Positions 35,100-43,279 of a stretch of DNA of 64,000 bases are shown here, one piece after another; within the stretch, counting starts at the first letter, position 1; every line of letters starts with the position of its first letter. Under the pieces are notes generated by a model. The model worked only from the letters and a program-made list of their open reading frames with translations. It ran no database searches and was not told where the DNA came from. Position numbers and translations under genes: made by a program. Origin of the DNA: Marinicauda pacifica (GTDB lineage Bacteria > Pseudomonadota > Alphaproteobacteria > Caulobacterales > Maricaulaceae); NCBI RefSeq assembly GCF_004793635.1, contig NZ_SRXV01000001.1, forward strand, positions 62,001 through 126,000. Direction: 5' to 3'.

Positions 35100-35620
35100 T
35101 GACCAGGGACACCACCACCCCGGCAAAGACGGGCGCAGGGTCTTCGGCCCTGCGCCTGTCGGCGTATCTGCCCTACCGGCTCTCGGTCGTGTCCAACAAG
35201 GTGTCGGGGCTGATCGCGCGCGCCTATCAGTCCCGCTTCGGCCTGACCATCTGGGAATGGCGTGTGATCGCGGTGCTGGGCGAGGGCGCCCCGATGACGG
35301 CCCAGGGCGTGTGCGAAGCCACCGCCATGGACAAGGTGCCCGTCAGCCGGGCCATCCGCGCGCTCGACGAGCGCGGCCTGGTCAGGCGCACGCGCCGGTC
35401 CAGTGACCGGCGCGCGAGCGATGTGGAGCTGACCGGGGAAGGTCAGCGCATCTACGAGGAAGTCGCCCCGCTGGCCATGCAGTACGAGGCATCGCTGCTG
35501 GACGGCCTGGCGGACGCGGAGCGCGAGCGGCTCATGGCCCTGCTCGACGCGCTGGAGGACCGGGCCGAAGCCATGGCTTCGGCCGGCGATCCCGAGACTA
35601 GCCCGTCACGATCAGGCTGA
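35099..35620 (+). CDS. MarR-family transcriptional regulator
   Basis: A 173-residue winged-helix repressor. LTIWEWRVIAVLGEGAPMTAQGVCEATAMDKVPVSRAIRALDERGLV is the HTH and RRTRRSSDRRASDVELTGEGQRIYEEV the wing (given as landmarks). It overlaps hppD by 1 nt. It probably controls the hppD/maiA genes in response to an aromatic acid, as HpaR- and HmgR-like regulators do elsewhere; that is inference from position. The 3' end overlaps the convergent MaoC gene by 23 nt. Confidence 0.9.
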   Translation: MTRDTTTPAKTGAGSSALRLSAYLPYRLSVVSNKVSGLIARAYQSRFGLTIWEWRVIAVLGEGAPMTAQGVCEATAMDKVPVSRAIRALDERGLVRRTRRSSDRRASDVELTGEGQRIYEEVAPLAMQYEASLLDGLADAERERLMALLDALEDRAEAMASAGDPETSPSRSG

Positions 35621-36053
35621 GCCATTGCGCGGCGAGGGCGGGATTGTCCACGCCGTCGATCTCCACGCTGCAATCATGGGTCAGCTGGATCTGACCCGGC
35701 TTGCGCGCCTCGGCCTTGGCCAGCGTGAACGCGCCGCGAATCTTCGATCCCACCCGCACCGGGGTCAGGAAACGAATCTTTTCGAAGCCGTAATTGATGC
35801 CCATCACGATGCCGTCCGGCGGCGCGGGCAGGGCTTCCTCGATGAAATGGCTCATCAGCGACAGCGTCAGGAAGCCGTGTGCGATCGGCCCGCCGAAGGG
35901 TGTTTCCTTCGCGGCGCGGTCGGGATCGACGTGGATGAATTGATGATCCAGGGTGACGTCGGCAAACGTGTTGACGCGGTCCTGGTCGACGGTGAACCAG
36001 CTCGACCGGTAGGTCTCGCCAATTCGCGATTGATAGGTTTCAAGAATGCTCAT
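35598..36053 (-). CDS. MaoC-like (R)-hydratase domain protein
   Basis: A 151-residue single hot-dog fold hydratase. The catalytic dyad motif is in FADVTLDHQFIHVDPDRAAKETPFGGPIAHGFLTLSL (Asp and His in the first third). The family hydrates (R)-specific enoyl-CoA; the nodulation NodN-like branch looks closest. The start at 36053 (MSILETYQSRIG) is preferred over a longer frame. It ends inside the MarR gene, so their 3' ends overlap. Confidence 0.88.
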   Translation of the reverse strand: MSILETYQSRIGETYRSSWFTVDQDRVNTFADVTLDHQFIHVDPDRAAKETPFGGPIAHGFLTLSLMSHFIEEALPAPPDGIVMGINYGFEKIRFLTPVRVGSKIRGAFTLAKAEARKPGQIQLTHDCSVEIDGVDNPALAAQWLSLIVTG

Positions 36054-36158
36054 GAGGGCGATGACAGCGCGCGTGCTCCGCGCGGTCAAGCCGTTTTCCC
36101 GGCAGGCCGGGCAATTGCGTGTGGACGGGGGGAGGCGGCGAAGGGTGAGACGAAGCCG

Positions 36159-36335
36159 TCAGCGCGAGAACAGGCGCGAGACCAGGGCCATCGCTCCGGC
36201 TGCGGCCAGCAGGACGAGCGGCGCGTAATCCAGGCTGGCCGGTGCCTCGGTCTCCGCCAGGGCAAGGGACACGGTAAAGGCGGCGATCAGCAATCCCCAC
36301 ACCAACAGCGTCAACATCCATTTGGCGGCTGGCAC
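36159..36335 (-). CDS. Small two-helix membrane protein
   Basis: A 58-residue frame with a GTG start (36335), AGAGG 7 nt upstream and a TGA at 36161-36159. It encodes two hydrophobic helices (WMLTLLVWGLLIAAFTVSLA and YAPLVLLAAAGAMALVSRL) joined by a short acidic loop (AETEAPASLD) and ends in LFSR. The codon use matches neighbours. No family is recognised. It sits between the MaoC gene and the Hpt gene. A CtrA-like box lies 25 nt upstream. Confidence 0.55.
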   Translation of the reverse strand: MPAAKWMLTLLVWGLLIAAFTVSLALAETEAPASLDYAPLVLLAAAGAMALVSRLFSR

Positions 36336-36360
36336 GTCCCGGCCTCTTTAAGCTAGCGCG

Positions 36361-36376
36361 TTAACACATTGTTGAC
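36361..36376. promoter_or_regulatory. CtrA-like box
   Basis: TTAA-N7-TTGAC, one mismatch from the Caulobacter CtrA consensus TTAA-N7-TTAAC. It is 25 nt before the small membrane protein gene. A second half-site pair, TTAA-N7-TTTAG on the minus strand, is at 36450-36466, about 60 nt before the Hpt gene. Confidence 0.4.
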
Positions 36377-36525
36377 TATCGCCTACTCGGCCTCGGCGCG
36401 CAAGCATCGGGCAATTTCTCCTGTTACGGGATGTCGTGCCGGGTTCGTGCTAAACGCACCATTAAGCCTGGCCGGGTCAGACTGAGCGCTTGATGCCGGA
36501 CCGCCCCTGCTGGAGCCATTTATTC

Positions 36526-36852
36526 ATGAGCGACGCGCCGCTTCTCGATCTCGAACACCTGGCCCAGTACACGGCCGGTGAGCCGGTCCTGGAGGCGGAG
36601 CTCTTCGCCCTCTTCTCCACCCAGGTGGAAAATTGCGTCGGCCAGATGGAGGCCGCTGCCTCAGGCGACAGCTGGATGGCGGCTGCCCACACGCTCAAAG
36701 GTGCCTCGCGCGGTGTGGGCGCCATGGACCTCGCGGACGCCTGCGCGCACGCCGAGCAGCACCCGCTCGATCCCGACACGCTGGCCGATGTCAGGGCTAG
36801 CGCGCACAGGACGTTGCGCGAAATTCGCACCGTCATGGAAAGCCGGCTCTAA
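36526..36852 (+). CDS. Hpt (histidine phosphotransfer) domain protein
   Basis: A 108-residue single Hpt domain. The phospho-accepting histidine is in AAHTLKGASRGVGAMDLADACAHAE near residue 54. The four-helix bundle pattern continues to REIRTVMESRL. Such proteins shuttle phosphate between hybrid kinases and response regulators. CtrA-like sites upstream suggest a cell-cycle or motility link. The start at 36526 is favoured over an in-frame ATG at 36490. Partner kinase is not in the window. Confidence 0.88.
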   Translation: MSDAPLLDLEHLAQYTAGEPVLEAELFALFSTQVENCVGQMEAAASGDSWMAAAHTLKGASRGVGAMDLADACAHAEQHPLDPDTLADVRASAHRTLREIRTVMESRL

Positions 36853-36857
36853 CCTCG

Positions 36858-37190
36858 TCAGTCTCGATCCTGCGTGCGATCCCAGACCTCGAACTCGTAG
36901 GCGATGGACCGCTCGACCAGCTCGCGCCAGACCGGCTCGGCAATGTCGCGCGGCAGGCCTTCGCGGCTGGCGCGGTCCAGCACCTTGGCCACCACGTCCT
37001 CGACCCGGTCCTCGTCGCGCACCGCGCCTCGGTCCGGCTTGATCCGCGCAGCCGCTTCCATGTAGCGGCTGCGTTCGGCGATCAGCGCGACCAGGGCCCG
37101 GTCCAGCCGGTCCACCCCGTCGCGAACGTCGTCCATCGTGCGGCACGCTTGCGGCGGCGTGCGGGCGTCGAGGTCGTTGCGATCGATCAT
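36858..37190 (-). CDS. Chorismate mutase (AroQ fold)
   Basis: A 110-residue all-helical AroQ-type chorismate mutase, converting chorismate to prephenate for phenylalanine and tyrosine. The pattern is VRDGVDRLDRALVALIAERSRYMEAAARIKPD with R and K that bind substrate, RVEDVVAKVLDRASREGLP, and PVWRELVERSIAYE. Isochorismate-pyruvate lyase is a related alternative. It converges with the Hpt gene with 5 nt between them. Confidence 0.88.
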   Translation of the reverse strand: MIDRNDLDARTPPQACRTMDDVRDGVDRLDRALVALIAERSRYMEAAARIKPDRGAVRDEDRVEDVVAKVLDRASREGLPRDIAEPVWRELVERSIAYEFEVWDRTQDRD

Positions 37191-37341
37191 GGCGCAGTCC
37201 TGTCAGGCAAACCGGAGGTCTCGGCCCGCCTTATAGGCGCGCCCGGCCCCCGGTTGAAGCCCGCCGGACACGCACGGAACGGAACTTCCAGCCGGTCCGG
37301 CACGCTAGACACGCAGGAGCGCAGACGCGCAGGAGGTTGCC

Positions 37342-37830
37342 ATGAAAGAGATACAGGCCGGAGAACCGGTGTTCGGAACGCCTGACCCGGACGCGGATTA
37401 TGTCCCGCGCGAGGCGGCCTATGGCGTGCTCTCCGATCCGATCGGCCGCATCGCCCTGGTGGCGATCGGGACGGGACGAAATCCCGAATACGATCTGCCC
37501 GGCGGCGCGGTGGAAGCGGGTGAAACCATCGAGGACGCGCTGGTGCGCGAGTTCGGTGAAGAAACCGGGCTGAAGGTGAAGCCGGGCGACGCCCTCGGCA
37601 CCGCCTGGCATTATTGGCACAAGCCCGATGGCAAGCGGATTTTCAATCACGCCCATTTCTTCGAGGTCAGGTCGGTAAGCGAGAACGCCGCCAAGGTCGA
37701 GGCCGATCACACCCTGATCTGGGCGAGCCTGGCCGACTGCATCGCCCGGCTGCGCCACGAGGCCTCCGCCTGGGCGCTGACGCGCTGGGTCCGGATCAAT
37801 GGCTCGGGTTATCCGCGCAGTTCTGGCTAA
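37342..37830 (+). CDS. NUDIX hydrolase
   Basis: A 162-residue hydrolase. The Nudix box GX5EX7REUXEEXGU is clear as GGAVEAGETIEDALVREFGEETGL near residues 53-76. Nudix enzymes cleave nucleoside diphosphates linked to another group. The rest (YVPREAAYGVLSDP and HYWHKPDGKRIFNHAHFFEVR) resembles alphaproteobacterial house-cleaning Nudix proteins; substrate unknown. A good AGGAGG site precedes the ATG. It converges with the VWA gene. Confidence 0.9.
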   Translation: MKEIQAGEPVFGTPDPDADYVPREAAYGVLSDPIGRIALVAIGTGRNPEYDLPGGAVEAGETIEDALVREFGEETGLKVKPGDALGTAWHYWHKPDGKRIFNHAHFFEVRSVSENAAKVEADHTLIWASLADCIARLRHEASAWALTRWVRINGSGYPRSSG

Positions 37831-37840
37831 GGCGTCGAGC

Positions 37841-39031
37841 TTACCGCTTGGCCAGTTCCTTCATCGCGCGGTCGACCCCGTCCAGCGTTAAGGGGAACAT
37901 GCGTTCCGGCCCGACAATCTCGCGCACGAGCTGGATCGAATAGGTGTGCGGCCACCATTTTTCCGGCTGCGGGTTGAGCCAGACCAGGTTCGGCCAGGTC
38001 TCCGCGATCCGCCGCAGCCAGGTGCCGCCCGCTTCCTCGTTCCAGCCTTCCACCGCGCCGCCGGGATGGGTGATCTCGTACGGGGCCATGGAGGCATCCC
38101 CGACCACCACGATGCGCCAGTCGCCGGGGTATTTGTGCATCAGGTCGTAGGTCGGCGTCGTCTCGCTGCGCCGGCGCAGATTGGACTTCCACACCGCCTC
38201 GTAGGGGCAGTTGTGGAAATAGTAGTATTCGAGATTCTTGAACACGCTGCGCGCGGCGGAGAACAGCTTCTCCGTCATCTCGATATAGGGATCCATCGAT
38301 CCGCCCACATCGAACAGCACCAGCACCTTGATGGCGTTGCGCCGCTCGGGGCGCATCTTCACGTCCAGATAGCCGTGCTGGGCGGTCGCGCGGATGGTGG
38401 AGTTGAGATCGAGCTCCTCCTCCGCCCCGTCGCGCGCGAACCGGCGCAGGCGGCGCAGCGCGACCTTCAGATTGCGGGTGCCCAGCTCGCGGTCGGAATC
38501 GAGATCCTTGAACCGGCGATCTTCCCAGACCTTGGCCGCGCGCTTGTTCTTCGACTGGCCGCCGATGCGTACCCCGGCCGGGTTCCAGCCCGAATGGCCG
38601 TAAGGGCTCGTGCCCCCGGTCCCGATCCACTTATTGCCGCCTTCGTGGCGCTCTTTCTGCTCTTCGAGACGCTCCTGCAGCGTCTTCATCAGCTCGTCGA
38701 AATCCATCGCGTCCAGCGCGTCCATCTCCTCCCGGGTGAGATGGCGCTTCATTTCCGCGCGCAACCAGTCTTCGGGGATTTCTTCTTTCTGAAACAGCTC
38801 GCCTAAGGCCTCCACGCCTTCGAAGAAGTGGGCGAACACCTTGTCGAACTTGTCGAAATTGCGCTCGTCCTTGACCAGCGCGGCCCGGCTCACCGAATAG
38901 AATTCATCCAGCGACGGCCCGATCGCGCCCTTGTCGAGGGCTTCGAGCAGGGTGAGATACTCGCGCGTGGACACCGGAATTTTCGCGGCGCGCAGCCCGG
39001 TGAAGAAGCGATGGAACATGGCGTTTGACAT
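37841..39031 (-). CDS. VWA (CoxE-like) domain protein
   Basis: A 396-residue protein with a C-terminal von Willebrand A domain. The MIDAS-like motif is VLFDVGGSMDPYIEM (DxGxS instead of DxSxS), and RIVVVGDASMAPYEI supplies the second part. The long N-terminal helical part is typical of proteins encoded with MoxR ATPases, where the pair acts as a chaperone or metal-centre maturase. Here the MoxR gene is 1.4 kb upstream; a hemerythrin gene and two long repeats come between. Confidence 0.88.
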   Translation of the reverse strand: MSNAMFHRFFTGLRAAKIPVSTREYLTLLEALDKGAIGPSLDEFYSVSRAALVKDERNFDKFDKVFAHFFEGVEALGELFQKEEIPEDWLRAEMKRHLTREEMDALDAMDFDELMKTLQERLEEQKERHEGGNKWIGTGGTSPYGHSGWNPAGVRIGGQSKNKRAAKVWEDRRFKDLDSDRELGTRNLKVALRRLRRFARDGAEEELDLNSTIRATAQHGYLDVKMRPERRNAIKVLVLFDVGGSMDPYIEMTEKLFSAARSVFKNLEYYYFHNCPYEAVWKSNLRRRSETTPTYDLMHKYPGDWRIVVVGDASMAPYEITHPGGAVEGWNEEAGGTWLRRIAETWPNLVWLNPQPEKWWPHTYSIQLVREIVGPERMFPLTLDGVDRAMKELAKR

Positions 39032-39114
39032 AAGCGGACTCTAACCGCCGCCACGCGCCGCGACAAACCCTTCGCTGCGCGGTGAGCGCATTAACCCGTC
39101 CCGCTCCTCCCCGG
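39032..39114. other. Short leader before the repeat
   Basis: No gene or strong structure is seen between the VWA start codon and the start of the long repeat; the VWA promoter may lie here. Confidence 0.3.
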
Positions 39115-39377
39115 CTTTCGTCAGGAAAGAATAAGACAATCTATTCCTGTCATCCCGGCCGAGTGAAACGAGAGCCGGGACCTCGTCAGGGAGGCCGGCT
39201 CGCACCCGTCAACAACGCGAGGCCCCGGCTCGGCCTTTGGCCGTCCGGGGTGACACTATCTCGCTGGTTTTTCTACTAAAAATCCACCACCCCTCTTTCC
39301 CAGCGGAAGCTGGGACCCAGAGAGCGCAGGGCGTCCCGTCCTCCCTGGATCCTGACTTTCGTCAGGAAAGAGGGAGA
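39115..39377. repeat. 263-bp long direct repeat, copy 1
   Basis: The same length as and nearly identical to 39976-40238. Mismatches are grouped in the first 35 nt (about six), with one further substitution near 39187. Within it are palindromes, including GCCCCGG/CCGGGG-type arms and TCCTGAC/GTCAGGA around a TTTC loop near its right end. No coding sense is seen. It ends 10 nt before the hemerythrin stop. Confidence 0.9.
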
Positions 39378-39387
39378 GAGAGGCCGA

Positions 39388-39849
39388 TCACGCCTCGGGG
39401 GTGAGGGCGGGCACGACGACGCGCTTGCGGCTCTGGAACTTGTCGCCCAGCTCTTCGGCGCGGTCCTTGGCGATCACCTTGCGGGCGTCGGAGAAGATCT
39501 CGTTCTCCTCTTCCTCCATGTGGTGCTCGAGCAATTCCTTGAGCACGGTGAACTTGCCGATCCAGGCCTCGGAATCCTTCGGCATCACATCGAGCTCTTC
39601 CAGAAGCCCGCCGGCGACATGGTGCTCGTTGACCGCTTCCATCGCATCGCCGCGCGTTTCCTTCGCGCCGCGCAGCGGCTCGTAGAACAGCGCTTCCTCG
39701 ATCTTGTTGTGCGACCACATGTCCAGCTTGAAGGTCTCGAACAGCTCTTCGCGTTTCTTTGCGGCGCGGTTGGTGGTGTCCATGATCTGCTTCATCAGAT
39801 CGCGCGCCTTGTCGTGGTCCTTGGTGATTGCCTCGTAAATGTCGGCCAT
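39388..39849 (-). CDS. Hemerythrin HHE cation-binding domain protein
   Basis: A 153-residue four-helix protein binding a non-haem di-iron or similar centre. Metal-ligand motifs are DHDKARDLMKQI near residue 10, MWSHNKIEEALFYEPL, NEHHVAGGLLEEL and LLEHHMEEEENEIFSDARKV. Family members sense or carry oxygen or handle nitrosative stress. The ATG has GAGGAG 8 nt upstream. The gene lies exactly between two 263-bp repeats that separate a MoxR and a VWA gene, so it looks like an acquired unit. Confidence 0.92.
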   Translation of the reverse strand: MADIYEAITKDHDKARDLMKQIMDTTNRAAKKREELFETFKLDMWSHNKIEEALFYEPLRGAKETRGDAMEAVNEHHVAGGLLEELDVMPKDSEAWIGKFTVLKELLEHHMEEEENEIFSDARKVIAKDRAEELGDKFQSRKRVVVPALTPEA

Positions 39850-39975
39850 GGGAAGTCTCCTCGTTGTGGGGTGCGAGAAGATAACGGCCCAAGGGGGTAG
39901 GCGTGTTCCCGATCGGGGGTGAGGAGGCGGGCCGTTTAAGGCATCGGAGAGCAAGGGCCGTCTCTCAGATCCTGA

Positions 39976-40238
39976 CTTTCGTCAGGAAAGAGTAAAACAA
40001 CCCATCCATGTCATCCCGGCCGAGTGAAACGAGAGCCGGGACCTCGTGAGGGAGGCCGGCTCGCACCCGTCAACAACGCGAGGCCCCGGCTCGGCCTTTG
40101 GCCGTCCGGGGTGACACTATCTCGCTGGTTTTTCTACTAAAAATCCACCACCCCTCTTTCCCAGCGGAAGCTGGGACCCAGAGAGCGCAGGGCGTCCCGT
40201 CCTCCCTGGATCCTGACTTTCGTCAGGAAAGAGGGAGA
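39976..40238. repeat. 263-bp long direct repeat, copy 2
   Basis: The second copy, 861 nt from copy 1 and in the same orientation. It keeps the TCCTGAC/GTCAGGA palindromes at both ends. A shorter relative of the last 90 nt also occurs at about 45425-45510. Confidence 0.9.
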
Positions 40239-40407
40239 AATTCTTTAAAATCCAAACCTCGTCATTCCGGGCGAGCAAAGCGAGACCCGGAATCCAGAGA
40301 GGACGCGGTGCCGTCCTTGGATGCCGGTATTTCATGCTCTCTGGGTCCCGGGGCAAGCCGGGATGACGATGTTTATGGCTTTGATTCTAAACGGGCCAGA
40401 GAGCGCC
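40239..40407. repeat. Intergenic palindrome of a second family
   Basis: A long imperfect inverted repeat: CGTCATTCCGGG near 40260 pairs with CCGGGATGACG near 40358-40370, with further matching arms (ATCCAGAG/CTCTGG). Elements of this form (cgtcattccggg ... cccgggatgacg) are widespread in alphaproteobacteria. It follows the MoxR stop and may end its transcript. Confidence 0.6.
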
Positions 40408-41253
<846 letters not shown>

Positions 41254-41333
41254 GGGCGGTTTCGTCCCTCTGTAATACCTGGTCTGACGTGGTGCGCGGC
41301 CGAAGCTTGCGATGGCGCGCTCTTGAACACAAC

Positions 41334-42059
41334 CTAGCTGGGCGCCGGCCTGCCGTCATGGGGGTGCAGTGCAGCAAACATCAGCTCGGCGCGCGCCCAG
41401 TCCTCCGGCGTATCGATGTCCTGCACGAATTTCGGAGCGATCTCGATGGGAATCGATTTCGGCGAGAAGACCGGCGCCTGTCCGGCCAGCGCCGCGCGCC
41501 GCGCCCAGAAGAAATGCGCCGCGTCGTGGAAGGCCGGTTCGAGATCCTGCGAGCGCGAGGCAATGAATTCAGGCTGCATCGGCGCGAGGCCCGGCCCGGA
41601 GCCGGTCTCGACCCGTTTCAGCGCGCGCTGGACCGGAAACGCGAAGGGCGTCACCGAAATCGCGTAGTCCTGGCCCGGTGCTGCCACCAGCGCGTCATGG
41701 CCGGCGCGAATATCGTCCGCCTGCACGAAGGGCGCGGTCGCATAGATCGCGCAGGTCAGCTCGACCGCCTGCCCGCTCGCGTCCTCGAAGGCGGTCACGG
41801 CGTGGGCGATCACCGGAACCACGCCGGTAAAATCGTCCGCCAGCGCCTTGGGCCGCAGGAAGGGCACTTGCGCCCCGGCCGCGCGGGCCACCTCCGCGAT
41901 CTCCTCATCGTCGGTGGAAACCAGAACCGCGTCGAACAGCCCGGTCTGAAGCGCCGCGCGCACCGGCCATTCCAGCATCGGCCGGCCATGGAAGGCGCGC
42001 ACATTCTTGCGCGGAATGCGTTTGGAGCCGCCGCGGGCCGGGATGACGGCGATCTTCAT
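41334..42059 (-). CDS. pseF: Pseudaminic acid cytidylyltransferase
   Basis: Activates pseudaminic acid with CTP to give CMP-Pse, the donor for flagellin glycosylation. The 241 residues begin with IPARGGSKRIPRKNVRAF, the CMP-sialate synthase P-loop-like motif, then PMLEWPVRAALQTGLFDAVLVSTDDEEIAEVA, ATAPFVQADDI and KFVQDIDTPEDWARAE. It overlaps the preceding DUF4915-like gene by 4 nt and belongs to a leftward run with PseA. PseF fits better than NeuA because of the neighbouring Pse genes. Confidence 0.9.
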   Translation of the reverse strand: MKIAVIPARGGSKRIPRKNVRAFHGRPMLEWPVRAALQTGLFDAVLVSTDDEEIAEVARAAGAQVPFLRPKALADDFTGVVPVIAHAVTAFEDASGQAVELTCAIYATAPFVQADDIRAGHDALVAAPGQDYAISVTPFAFPVQRALKRVETGSGPGLAPMQPEFIASRSQDLEPAFHDAAHFFWARRAALAGQAPVFSPKSIPIEIAPKFVQDIDTPEDWARAELMFAALHPHDGRPAPS

Positions 42060-43279
42060 CGGCGCGTATTGAGCGCAATGGCGTGAATTTCCGACACGGT
42101 GGAGGGCAGGTGGAAGCTTTTGGACACCTTGGTGTGCTCATCGAACACCGTGATCGCGGTATCGATGGCGATGTTGTTCGACACCCCCATCGCCGCCGAA
42201 TAATTACGGTTGCGGCTCTGCCCGATAAAGAAGCGCGAGCCGTCATGGGCGAGCCCGCGCGCAAAGCCGGGAAACTGGCCGATCGTTTGCGCATTATTCT
42301 TCAAAAGCCGCCCGCGCAGCGAATCCAGCACGACCAGCGACCCGTCCACGAAGTCGATCGAGTGCGGCATCCACAGGTCGGAGATGACCGGGCCAGCCCA
42401 GCGCTTCTCGGCGAAGTCGTATTCCAGGACCACCCCGTCGAACACGTCGCGCTTCCAGTTGCCGGTGGCCGAGAACATGGACAGGTAGACGCTGTCGCCC
42501 AGCACCAGGATGTCGTTGCAATGGTGCTGCGCCTCGCTCGTGCGCGCCTGCTTGCGCGAGATCGCGATGCGCTCCTCCTCCTGCCCGTCCTCGTCATAGA
42601 CCAGGATGGCATCGAGATAGGAGCAGGCGATGAAATACTTGCGGTGCTCCTCGCTCCAGCACACGCCATGACAGCGCGCGCCCTGCGGCAGGGCGAAGGT
42701 GGAGAGGATGGTGTAGTCGCGGTCGAACGTGATGAGGCCGCGCTCGTCGTCGATGGCGATGAAGTGCTCGCCATGCGGTTTGAGCCCGTGAAAATTGCCC
42801 GCCATCACCTTTCTGAAGCTGTGGCGCGCGCCCTTGATGCTCAGCTCATAGAGGCCGCCGCCCGCTTCGGGGTCTTCGCTCGGCGGCAGGCCGCAGGTGA
42901 ACAGCACGGTTTCTTCCAGCGCTTCCATCTCGGCGATGATGCGCAGATCGTTCAGCACCGGGCTGACCACGAAATCGGTGCCCGGCGTGAAGCCGTACCC
43001 GGCCAGTTGCTCGCCGACTTCCACGAAGGAGGTGGTGCAGATCACCACGAAGGGGCGCGGGTCGAGGGCGCGCAGCGTGTCGGGCTTCGCGATTTCCAGC
43101 CCGGCCTGGCTCTGGCCCTGCAGATTGGGGTTATTGTCCACGATCCCCGTCACGCCCCGGACGCGGCGCAGCGTCTTGGTCGCGATATTGCCCGCCCCGG
43201 CCAGCACGATGGGCCGGCCCCGGCCGCGCCCGTTCACATCGGCGAAGGTGGTAAACTCGGCCGTGGTGGTCGCGCTCAT
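42056..43279 (-). CDS. Two-domain glycan-cluster protein, DUF4915-like C-terminus
   Basis: A 407-residue protein. Residues 20-110 contain a nucleotide-binding-like stretch (IVLAGAGNIATKTLRRVRG, IVDNNP, FVVICTTSF) like a Rossmann or sugar-isomerase segment. The rest resembles a DUF4915/beta-propeller repeat: FHGLKPHGEHFIAIDDERGLI, HGVCWSEEHRKYFIAC, HHCNDILVLGDSVYLSMFS, MPHSIDFVDGSLVVLDS and FARGLAHDGSRFFIGQS. It overlaps pseF and pseA by 4 nt each, so the three are coupled. The function is unknown. It may bind or modify a sugar intermediate. The domain reading comes from sequence pattern only. Confidence 0.6.
   Translation of the reverse strand: MSATTTAEFTTFADVNGRGRGRPIVLAGAGNIATKTLRRVRGVTGIVDNNPNLQGQSQAGLEIAKPDTLRALDPRPFVVICTTSFVEVGEQLAGYGFTPGTDFVVSPVLNDLRIIAEMEALEETVLFTCGLPPSEDPEAGGGLYELSIKGARHSFRKVMAGNFHGLKPHGEHFIAIDDERGLITFDRDYTILSTFALPQGARCHGVCWSEEHRKYFIACSYLDAILVYDEDGQEEERIAISRKQARTSEAQHHCNDILVLGDSVYLSMFSATGNWKRDVFDGVVLEYDFAEKRWAGPVISDLWMPHSIDFVDGSLVVLDSLRGRLLKNNAQTIGQFPGFARGLAHDGSRFFIGQSRNRNYSAAMGVSNNIAIDTAITVFDEHTKVSKSFHLPSTVSEIHAIALNTRR

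Noticed and set aside
37841-39031. VWA protein as a degenerate integrin-like pseudogene because the MIDAS is DxGxS
   Set aside because: The reading frame is intact and full length, and a Gly at that position is familiar in the MoxR-linked VWA group.
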